Part shown: one piece after another, positions 54,653 to 61,198 of the stretch | How positions within the stretch are numbered: the stretch's first letter is position 1 | Layout: each line of letters begins with the position of its first letter | Assembly (NCBI GenBank): GCA_016794925.1 | Contig: JAEUIW010000018.1 | Location: 1-64,000, forward strand | Length of the DNA: 64,000 bases | Source of the DNA: Phycisphaerae bacterium | GTDB lineage: Bacteria; Planctomycetota; Phycisphaerae; Phycisphaerales; UBA1924 | Direction: 5' to 3' | Translations under genes and position numbers: made by a program | The notes under the pieces: model-generated | Database searches by the model: none | What the model was told of the DNA's origin: nothing | Seen by the model: the letters and a program-made list of their open reading frames with translations, nothing else

Positions 54653-54977
54653 GTTCTGACCGGAACGATCATCACTCGAATCCACCCGCCGCCCGGCCTT
54701 CAAGGTCGGGCGGTTTTCTTTTTTGGTCACCCAATCATGTCAACGCGGGGATAATCCACCTTTTATGGGGATCATGTTCACCGCGGCTGGTGCAACTCCA
54801 ATGTACGAATTTGGGATGAGTCGGCACTTGTATCGACTGCCACAATCGGGGATAATTGAGTTGGAGCGAGGTGCCGAGAGACCGGTTGCCCGGTGTGAGC
54901 CGGCGCTTTGAGAAACCGGATTTGCAGGTGGTGAAACGGGACCAGCCCACGGACGGCTCATTGGCGGGAGAATGTTC
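54653..54977. promoter_or_regulatory. Terminator and promoter region between the paralogues
   Basis: 325 bp. It contains the terminator described at 54689-54724, then two GGGGATAAT elements (54747-54755 and 54848-54856). The second can be read as TTGTAT (54828-54833), 17 bases, GATAAT (54851-54856), a candidate promoter giving a leader of about 115 nt for the gene at 54978. No gene supported in the remainder. Confidence 0.5.
54689..54724 (+). terminator. Strong intrinsic terminator
   Basis: CCGCCCG (54689-54695) pairs with CGGGCGG (54707-54713), the loop containing a further CCTT/AAGG pairing. TTTTCTTTTTT follows directly. 36 bp after the stop of the first thioester-type gene. Confidence 0.9.
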
Positions 54978-55649
54978 ATGAATCGATTTGTTCAAGCAGT
55001 CGGAGCGGTCGCAATGGCGTCGTGTGCCGCGAACGCGGCGTCGGTTCGAATGGACTACGGCACGTACCACTCGGGCAACGGCGGCGAGTTCAAGGCGACG
55101 CCCATCGCGTTTCCGTTCACCCCGCGTTCGCTGGTGGGCGACGGCACGTTCTCAACGTTCTGTCTCGAGACGAACGAGTACTTCAGTCCCGGTTCGACGT
55201 ACCACGTCACCTTCGATCCGTACGCGATCAAGGGCGGGACCGGCGGCGGGAACCCGGATCCGCTGAGCGATGAGTCGGCGTACCTGTACCTGAAGTTCAT
55301 CACGGGCACGCTCAACGACTTCAACTACGCGGACGCCGGCGGTACGCGGGCGTCCGTCTCCTCGGCCGCGCTGCAGGCGGCGCTCTGGTCTCTCGAGGAC
55401 GAGACGGGCGCCACGGCGAACCTCAACCCCGACGCGTTGGCGCAGGCCACGGCCTGGATCACGCAGGCGCACCAGGCGGTTCAGGGCGGCTACCGCAACG
55501 ACGGCAGCGTCTTTGTGATGAACCTGTACGACGCCAACGGCAACAACAGCCAGAGCCAGATCGTCAGTCAGGTCCCCGCCCCCGCCGCGTTCGGCGCCGG
55601 CCTGGTCGGGATGTTCGGCCTCTCCTTCGGTCGTCGTCGTCACGCCTGA
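54978..55649 (+). CDS. Secreted putative thioester-domain protein with VPxP-CTERM tail (second paralogue)
   Basis: 223 residues. Signal peptide MNRFVQAVGAVAMASCAANA. Shares with the preceding protein the sequence pattern F-x-TFCLE (Cys about 57), GGGNPDPLSDESAYLYLKFITGTL, YADAGGTR and ALQAALWSLEDE (Gln about 127), so it probably has the same putative Cys-Gln bond. The tail is VPAPAAFGAGLVGMFGLSFG-RRRHA. ATG 54978 has GGGAG seven bases upstream; the ATG two codons earlier is a weaker choice. A tandem duplicate of the gene at 53990 with its own promoter-like region, so the two are separately expressed. Confidence 0.85.
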   Translation: MNRFVQAVGAVAMASCAANAASVRMDYGTYHSGNGGEFKATPIAFPFTPRSLVGDGTFSTFCLETNEYFSPGSTYHVTFDPYAIKGGTGGGNPDPLSDESAYLYLKFITGTLNDFNYADAGGTRASVSSAALQAALWSLEDETGATANLNPDALAQATAWITQAHQAVQGGYRNDGSVFVMNLYDANGNNSQSQIVSQVPAPAAFGAGLVGMFGLSFGRRRHA

Positions 55650-55682
55650 TCCCCCGGCAGGCGCGCACAGTCTGACCTCACG

Positions 55683-55717
55683 GACGCCCGGGGCGCGGCC
55701 TCGGGCGTCTTGTTTTT
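55683..55717 (+). terminator. Intrinsic terminator
   Basis: GACGCCCG (55683-55690) pairs with CGGGCGTC (55702-55709) and is followed by TTGTTTTT. It lies 34 bp after the second paralogue's stop. Confidence 0.85.
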
Positions 55718-55786
55718 GCCGCCGCGCGTTCGCGCGGCCGACCGGAAGCCAGGATCGGCTGGATCGAGAACCAAGGAGCGTCGCCC

Positions 55787-56971
55787 ATGGCACGCGCGCA
55801 CTGGATCGGGCTCGCCGCCGCGATCATCGTCATTGTCGCGTCCGCACACGCCGAGGAGAAGCGTTGGACCGGTGGCGCCGGCAACGGCAACTGGAGCGAC
55901 GACAACAACTGGTTTCCCGCGGGCAAGCCCGGGGCCGGGGACGACGTTGTCATTCCCGGGGGTTCGGGCGACATCAAGCTGCCCGGCGGCGACCCGGCGC
56001 ATGTGATGGTCAAGAGTCTGAAGATGGAATGCCCGCCCGCGGGCACGTCCACGATCCGTCCTCAACCTGACGACCGCCACGTCGAGATCACCGCCCAGGA
56101 CTTCGTCGAGATCGGGCCGTGCGGCGTGATCCGGGGCAACGACGGGACGTCCGCTCATCCCAAGGGTGGCAACGTGGACATCATCGTGCTCGGCACGGGC
56201 GGGCACATCCGGAACGAGGGCCTGATCATCGGCGGTTCCGGCGACGTGCCCGCCGACGGGGGCGTCCCGGCCCCGGGCGGCGACGTGACGCTCAAGGGCA
56301 ACACCATCACCAACACCGGGCGCGAGTTGGGCGGCATGGGCGGCAGCAAGGGCGCGGGCGTGGGCAACGGCGCGCGCGGCGGCAACGTCACCAACCAGGC
56401 CACCGGCCCGAACGGCACGGTGCAGCAGAATGGCGAGAAGAAAGGCGGGCCCGGCGGTGGGCCTGGCTCGGGCGGCGGCGTGCAGGGCCCGGACGGGAAG
56501 GTTGCATGCCTCGCGCCGGGGAGCGTGCAGGTGGGCCCCGCCAACGTCATGACCGGACGGACGATCGAGGTGCGCGTCAACCCCGGCGGGCTCATCGGCA
56601 TGCAGGGGCTGCCGCCGAATGCGATTCACGCCGCGGTCACGGTCTTCATCGACGCGGGTTTCCCCGGTGGCCAGGTGCTGCTCTTCGGGGCTGGCCCCAA
56701 CTGCATCGTCGCGGGGCAGCGCGTGTGCGTGCGCGGTAACGCCGTGACCAGCCAGGGCGTGACGCTGGCCATGCTCACCCAGCCCGACGCCCAGAGCTGC
56801 GTGAACTGCCCCGGCGATTACAACGCCGACGGCGCGGTGGACGATTTCGACGCGTTCGATTTTCTGAACGATTTTTTCGCGGGCAGCTTCAACGCCGACA
56901 TCAACAACGACGAGTCGGTCGATGACTTTGATTATTTCGAGTTCCTGAACGCCTTCTTCGGCCCCTGCTGA
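55787..56971 (+). CDS. Secreted Gly-rich protein with terminal-Cys dockerin domain
   Basis: 394 residues. Signal peptide MARAHWIGLAAAIIVIVASA. The opening WTGGAGNGNWSDDNNWFPAG is the autotransporter-type repeat start seen in passenger-like secreted proteins. A beta-helix-like, Gly-rich body follows, with runs of Gly/Asn (about 120-230; GNTITNTGRELGGMGGSKG), and a Cys-containing region. The last 50 residues are two Asp-rich dockerin-like repeats (GAVDDFDAFDFLN, ESVDDFDYFEFLN), ending GPC. AAGGAG lies upstream of ATG 55787. Probably exported and surface-associated; no function recognised. Confidence 0.85.
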   Translation: MARAHWIGLAAAIIVIVASAHAEEKRWTGGAGNGNWSDDNNWFPAGKPGAGDDVVIPGGSGDIKLPGGDPAHVMVKSLKMECPPAGTSTIRPQPDDRHVEITAQDFVEIGPCGVIRGNDGTSAHPKGGNVDIIVLGTGGHIRNEGLIIGGSGDVPADGGVPAPGGDVTLKGNTITNTGRELGGMGGSKGAGVGNGARGGNVTNQATGPNGTVQQNGEKKGGPGGGPGSGGGVQGPDGKVACLAPGSVQVGPANVMTGRTIEVRVNPGGLIGMQGLPPNAIHAAVTVFIDAGFPGGQVLLFGAGPNCIVAGQRVCVRGNAVTSQGVTLAMLTQPDAQSCVNCPGDYNADGAVDDFDAFDFLNDFFAGSFNADINNDESVDDFDYFEFLNAFFGPC

Positions 56972-57060
56972 ACACGGGAGATCGGGGCGGTGCGCGCGTG
57001 GGGTCGCCCGTGCGTTCGCGACGCGGTCGGCGGCCATGCCGAGCCGAGCGCGAGCCTCGG

Positions 57061-57336
57061 CTACTCATCGTTGAAGCCGTTGTCGACGAGTTCCTTGAGC
57101 GCGGCGCACGCCTTCTCGGCGTCGGGGCCCTCGGCGATCAGGGTCAGCTCGGTCCCCTTGGTGGCCGCGAGCATCATCATCTGCATGATGGACTTTCCAT
57201 CGACCTCCTGGCTGCCCCGCCGAACGGTGACGGCGCTGGCGTGGGACATGGCCAGGTCCACGAACGCCATGGCCGGGCGCGCGTGCAGGCCCAGCTTGTT
57301 GCGGATCACCACGTTGACCGTCGCGCGCTGTGACAC
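57061..57336 (-). CDS. HPr-family phosphocarrier protein
   Basis: 91 residues from a GTG start. Contains the phosphoryl-accepting His in KLGLHARPAMAF (His18) and the regulatory Ser in DGKSIMQMMML (Ser49). All HPr fold features are present. GGGAG lies 6 bases before GTG 57336. It follows a PTS IIA gene and a ribosome hibernation factor, an arrangement resembling the nitrogen-PTS gene sets (hpf-ptsN-npr). Whether it serves sugar uptake or regulation is not clear; no EI, HPr kinase or EIIBC gene lies here. Confidence 0.9.
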   Translation of the reverse strand: MSQRATVNVVIRNKLGLHARPAMAFVDLAMSHASAVTVRRGSQEVDGKSIMQMMMLAATKGTELTLIAEGPDAEKACAALKELVDNGFNDE

Positions 57337-57386
57337 GGCGTGCTCCCGCCCGCCGGGCGGAACGCCGCGGCGGGATGGTGGTGGCG

Positions 57387-57863
57387 CTAGCCCGCGAGGA
57401 TCTGGTTGTCGGCCTCTTCGAGCAGGGTCCGGACGTCGGCGGCATTGGCGGCCTGGCGCAGGAACCTCCGGAACGTGTCCTTGGAGAGGTTCTTGAAGAT
57501 GACCTCCATGGCCTGGAGGTGTTCCTCGGGTCGGTCCTCGGGGCTGAGGAGGAGGAAGACCGAGAAGACCGGCTGGCGGTCGAGGGCATTGAAGTCGATG
57601 CCGGCCGGCGCGAGGCCGACGGCGGCGCGCATGCCCTTGACGGACTTGTGCTTGACGTGGGGCACGGCCACGCCCTTGCCGAAACCCGTGGAGCCGCGTT
57701 TCTCGCGCTCCATGACGCGTGCGAGCAGCTCGTCGCGGTTCTTGGCCGTCGCCGCCCCGCACGCGACCAACGCGTCGATGAGTTCGGTGATGACCTGGTC
57801 GCGTTCCCGAGAGGCGAGCGGCGCGAGGATCGCTCCCTCGGCCACGATCTGACTGAGTTTCAT
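57387..57863 (-). CDS. PTS IIA component, PtsN-like
   Basis: 158 residues. EIIA-fructose/Ntr-type domain: phosphorylated His in GKGVAVPHVKHKSV (His69), IVAEGAILAPLASRERDQVI at the start, FLLLSPEDRPEEHLQAM and RTLLEEADNQILAG near the end. Regulatory PtsN proteins of this form modulate potassium and nitrogen responses. ATG 57863 has GTGGAG upstream. The HPr gene lies 50 bp downstream and the hibernation factor 92 bp upstream, all minus strand. Confidence 0.92.
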   Translation of the reverse strand: MKLSQIVAEGAILAPLASRERDQVITELIDALVACGAATAKNRDELLARVMEREKRGSTGFGKGVAVPHVKHKSVKGMRAAVGLAPAGIDFNALDRQPVFSVFLLLSPEDRPEEHLQAMEVIFKNLSKDTFRRFLRQAANAADVRTLLEEADNQILAG

Positions 57864-57955
57864 GCTTGCGGACTCCACATGGCGCGTCCCGTTCGAGGGC
57901 CCCGCGTGCGGGGCTCCGGTCCGGCGCGTCTCGGTCGGTGCATCCGGGCCCACGC

Positions 57956-58255
57956 TCACCGCTTCCCCTGCTTGAGCTTCTCCTTGAAGTCTGTCAGTTG
58001 CCGCGCGGCCTTGTCGGTGGCCAGGTCAATCGCGGCGTAGAGATCGGTGGCCGTCTCGCGGGCCACGAAATCGTCGTGGTGCTCCACGTCCACCACGATC
58101 TCGGCTTCGAACTCGCCTTTCTTTCCCGCCTGCACGCGGACGGTGATTTGCTGGACGTGGTCGTAGTACCGCGTCAGCTTGCCGACCTTGGCCTGGGCGT
58201 GCGCGCGGATCCCGTCGGTGATGTCCATGTGCTTGCCGACCACTTCGATGCGCAT
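57956..58255 (-). CDS. Ribosome hibernation promoting factor (short HPF type)
   Basis: 99 residues. Domain of the RaiA/HPF fold: MRIEVVGKHMDITDGIRAHA, LTRYYDHVQQITVRVQAGKK and VDVEHHDDFVARETATDLYAAID are all typical. Without the C-terminal extension of the long form, this is a short-type HPF that binds the 30S subunit to inactivate ribosomes. GAGG lies 4 bases before ATG 58255. It is the first gene in transcription order of a hpf-ptsN-HPr run. Confidence 0.93.
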   Translation of the reverse strand: MRIEVVGKHMDITDGIRAHAQAKVGKLTRYYDHVQQITVRVQAGKKGEFEAEIVVDVEHHDDFVARETATDLYAAIDLATDKAARQLTDFKEKLKQGKR

Positions 58256-58437
58256 GCTGCCTCGATTCCTCGTCGTTGCCGTTCCGCCCACCACCCGGAC
58301 TGCGGGCCCGGTGGCGCCGGGCAGGGGAGGGCACAATCACCGCACATTGTCCGAACACAGATCATAACGGATCGCTCGAACTATAGGATGCGCGGGTGCT
58401 CAAGACGGTCGATTTCCCGGTGTGGCGGGACTTCACG

Positions 58438-59598
58438 TCAGTACCCGGCCTTCTTGTCAACGGTGTTCATCAGGGGTTCGCCGACGCCAAAGCGACGCAC
58501 GTTCTCCTTGAACAACGACCAGTGCCGGCGGCGGGTGAGATCGGCGTCCGCGGCGACATGAGGCGTGATGATGACGTTGGGGCGGGTCCAGAGCGGGTGG
58601 CCCGTCGGGAGCGGTTCGGGGTCGGTCACGTCGAGACAGGCGCCGGCGAGGCGGCCCGAGTCGAGCGCGGCGAGGAGGGCGCCGGTGTCGACGACGCGTC
58701 CGCGCGCGATGTTGATGAGGTAGGCGCCGGGCTTCATGGCCGCGAAATGGCCCGGATCGAAGAGGCGTTCGGTCTCGGGGGTGAGGGGCACGCACAGGGC
58801 GACCACGTCGGCCTCGGGGAGCATGGACGTGAGGTCCTCGGGCCGCCCGACGCGGGCGATGTAGTCGGGGGCGGGGGCATCGGTGCGGCGCGTGGCGAGC
58901 ACGCGCATGCCGAAGCCGTGGGCACGCTGGGCGATCTCCGATCCGATGCCGCCGATGCCGACGACGAGCATGGTGCGGCCCTGGAGTGCGATGGGCTCGG
59001 GCGTGCCGGCGGGGGGTTCGTCTGACCATCGGCCGGCGCCGCGGTGGGCCTCGAAGACGCGCAGGTTTCGTGTGAGCGTGAGGAGCATGGCGAACGCGTG
59101 GTCGGCGATGGCGGGGCCGTGAACGGCGCGCATGTTGGTGAGCACGATGCGGTCGGACTTCATGAGGGGGTCGAGGGCGAGAAACCGGTCCACGCCCGCG
59201 GAGGTTGCCTGCACCCAGACGAGGTTGGGCGCCCGGGCGATGAACTCGGCGGTCGCGAAGCGGGCATCGGCGGCGTGGGCCTCTGGCGCGCGGGCCAGGG
59301 CCTGTTCGCGGGTGAGGTTGGCCTCGATGCGCACGTTGGGCGCGGCGGCGCGCAACTCGGCGAGCTGGGCATCGGTGAGCGGGCCGGTGAGCAGCGTGAG
59401 CCCGGGGCGGGGTGCGCCGGGCTCGATGGGGAAGGCCACGCGCGCGTTGCGGAGCGAGCCGATGGACTCGGCATCGGGAGTGGGTGTGGCGGCCGTGGGG
59501 GGGGCGGGAGTGGAGGGCGGTGCGCCGGCGGTCGCCAGGGCGGCGAGCAGCACGAGCGGGGCCAGGCCCACGTGCACGCGGCGGGCGGGGATGTCCAT
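58438..59598 (-). CDS. D-2-hydroxyacid dehydrogenase with export-like N-terminus
   Basis: 386 residues. NAD-dependent D-isomer-specific 2-hydroxyacid dehydrogenase: the Rossmann loop VVGIGGIGSEIA (about 212-222), the catalytic triad Arg in INIARGRVVD (about 297), Glu in DVTDPEPLP (about 330) and His in IITPHVAAD (about 347). The first 30 residues (HVGLAPLVLLAALATAGAPP) form a signal-peptide-like segment with a Pro/Thr-rich linker after it. Family members are normally cytosolic, so an exported or membrane-anchored form is unusual. ATG 59598 has weak upstream context; a cytosolic start further on would have to be at about residue 45. Confidence 0.88.
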   Translation of the reverse strand: MDIPARRVHVGLAPLVLLAALATAGAPPSTPAPPTAATPTPDAESIGSLRNARVAFPIEPGAPRPGLTLLTGPLTDAQLAELRAAAPNVRIEANLTREQALARAPEAHAADARFATAEFIARAPNLVWVQATSAGVDRFLALDPLMKSDRIVLTNMRAVHGPAIADHAFAMLLTLTRNLRVFEAHRGAGRWSDEPPAGTPEPIALQGRTMLVVGIGGIGSEIAQRAHGFGMRVLATRRTDAPAPDYIARVGRPEDLTSMLPEADVVALCVPLTPETERLFDPGHFAAMKPGAYLINIARGRVVDTGALLAALDSGRLAGACLDVTDPEPLPTGHPLWTRPNVIITPHVAADADLTRRRHWSLFKENVRRFGVGEPLMNTVDKKAGY

Positions 59599-59612
59599 CG
59601 CCGCAGCATATC

Positions 59613-59660
59613 GGGCCGGGGTGGGCGGGGGTGGGGTGGGGGTGGGGTGGGGGTGGGGGT
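59613..59660 (+). repeat. G-rich tract, possible G-quadruplex
   Basis: Repeated GGGGTGG/GGGGGTGG units in the gap between the dehydrogenase start (minus) and the nucleoside transporter stop. Similar to the tract at 9073-9112. The transcript strand is C-rich. Confidence 0.55.
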
Positions 59661-60973
59661 CAGGCCGCGATGAACAGTCCGGCGATGCTGGCGGTCATCT
59701 GGGTTGCGAGGGCGCCGCCCAGCATGGCGCGGAGCGCGAGTCGGGCGAACTCTTTGCGGCGTTCGGGGGCAAGGACGGACAGGCCTCCGATCTGGATCGC
59801 GATGGAAGCGAAATTGGCGAAGCCGCACAGGGCGTAGGCGCCGATCTGGACGGTGCGGGGGAGTACGACGGGCGAGCCGTCGGGCAGCGGCGGGGAATGG
59901 GCGGCATCGGCGAGGTGCAGGTAGGCGACGAACTCGGTCAGGATGAGTTTCTCACCGAGGAGGCCGCCGAGGAGCGGGGCGTCGCGCCACGGGACGCCCA
60001 TGGTCCAGGCGAGGGGCGACAGGACGCGGCCGAGGATGGTCTGAATGGAGAGTTCGCCGATGCCGCGCGTGGCGAGCCACTCGTGAATGCCGGGCGCCTG
60101 GCCGAGCTCGCGCAGCGGCCAGTTGAGCAGGGCGAGCAGGGAAACGAAGGCGATGAGCATGGCGGCGATGTTGGCGGCGAGGCGCATGCCGGTGGCGGCG
60201 CCACTCGCGGCGGCATCGAAGACGTTGGCGTGGTCCTCGTCGCCGAGGGTGCTGAGGCTGCGTGCGTCCTCGGCGGGGGGCTGCTCGGTCTCGGGGACGA
60301 TGATGCGGGCCATGACAAACGCCGCGGGGGCGCTCATGACGCTCGCGGCGATGAGGTGCTTGGCGAAGAGCGCGCGGGCCGCCTGGTCGGGTCCGCCGAG
60401 CATCATGACGTACGCGCCCAGCACGGAGCCGGCGATGTGCGCGAAGCCGCCGAGCATGACGAGCATGAGCTGGGCCCGGGTCATGCGCGGGATGAGCGGG
60501 CGGACGGTGAGGGGCGCCTCGGTCTGCCCGATGAAAATATTGGCGGACATGCACGTGGCCTCGGCGCCCGTGACGCGGAGCGTCTTGCGGAAGCACCAGG
60601 CCAGGCCCGCCACCACCCGTTGCATGACGCCCGCGTGATAGAGCACGCTCATGAGCGACGAGAAGAAGATCACGATGGGCAGCACTTTCACGGCGAAGAT
60701 GAACCCCCATGGCTTCGAGTCGTCGCGCAGGGCGCTGCCGAAGACGAAGTCGATCCCCGCCTCCGAGCGCTGAATCACCTGATTCACGAACCATCCGAGG
60801 CCCTCGAAGAATTCCTTGAGGACGGGCATGCGGAGGATCGCGGCGGCCAGAGCGATCTGGACCATGACGCCGATGGCGACGAGGCGCCAGGGCACGCGGC
60901 GGCGGTCGGTGGAGAGCGCCAGCCCGAGCACGATCATGACCGTGACGCCGAGCACGCCTCTGAATTGGTCCAT
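59660..60973 (-). CDS. NupC/CNT-family nucleoside transporter
   Basis: 437 residues, about ten transmembrane segments. CNT signature elements: SVLYHAGVMQRVVAGLAW, EATCMSANIFIGQTEAPLTV (the conserved G-Q-T-E-A), LIPRMTRAQLMLVMLGGFAHIAGSVL, and FVAYLHLA near the end. Mediates ion-coupled uptake of nucleosides across the inner membrane. The start MDQFRGVLG at 60973 was chosen as the first hydrophobic start; the upstream in-frame extension is Arg-rich and unlikely. Divergent from the M28 peptidase gene. Confidence 0.93.
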   Translation of the reverse strand: MDQFRGVLGVTVMIVLGLALSTDRRRVPWRLVAIGVMVQIALAAAILRMPVLKEFFEGLGWFVNQVIQRSEAGIDFVFGSALRDDSKPWGFIFAVKVLPIVIFFSSLMSVLYHAGVMQRVVAGLAWCFRKTLRVTGAEATCMSANIFIGQTEAPLTVRPLIPRMTRAQLMLVMLGGFAHIAGSVLGAYVMMLGGPDQAARALFAKHLIAASVMSAPAAFVMARIIVPETEQPPAEDARSLSTLGDEDHANVFDAAASGAATGMRLAANIAAMLIAFVSLLALLNWPLRELGQAPGIHEWLATRGIGELSIQTILGRVLSPLAWTMGVPWRDAPLLGGLLGEKLILTEFVAYLHLADAAHSPPLPDGSPVVLPRTVQIGAYALCGFANFASIAIQIGGLSVLAPERRKEFARLALRAMLGGALATQMTASIAGLFIAA

Positions 60974-61198
60974 TAGGTCGGCTTCCCGAGCGGGGTAGGG
61001 ACGGGGCTTCTCCGGGCGTGCCGACGCGCGGATTGTCGTTCTCGATCGTCCCGCCCAGTTTCCAGTAGAGCGTGATCGCGTCCGGTTGTCCAACCCGCGG
61101 CGGATGGTGATGTCGGAGGACCACGCGGGGGAACGTCGCCTTCGAGTATCATCTGCCGGGCGCCGTCGCCGCCCGTCTGGTCAACGGAGTTGAATGCC

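Noticed and set aside
54972-54977. ATG two codons before the chosen start of the second thioester-type gene
   Set aside because: Spacing from GGGAG is too short; the ATG at 54978 has the usual 7-base spacing and begins the signal peptide.
59613-59660. G-rich repeats considered as a CRISPR or tandem-repeat array
   Set aside because: Units are too short and unequal, with no spacer structure; a simple sequence tract fits better.
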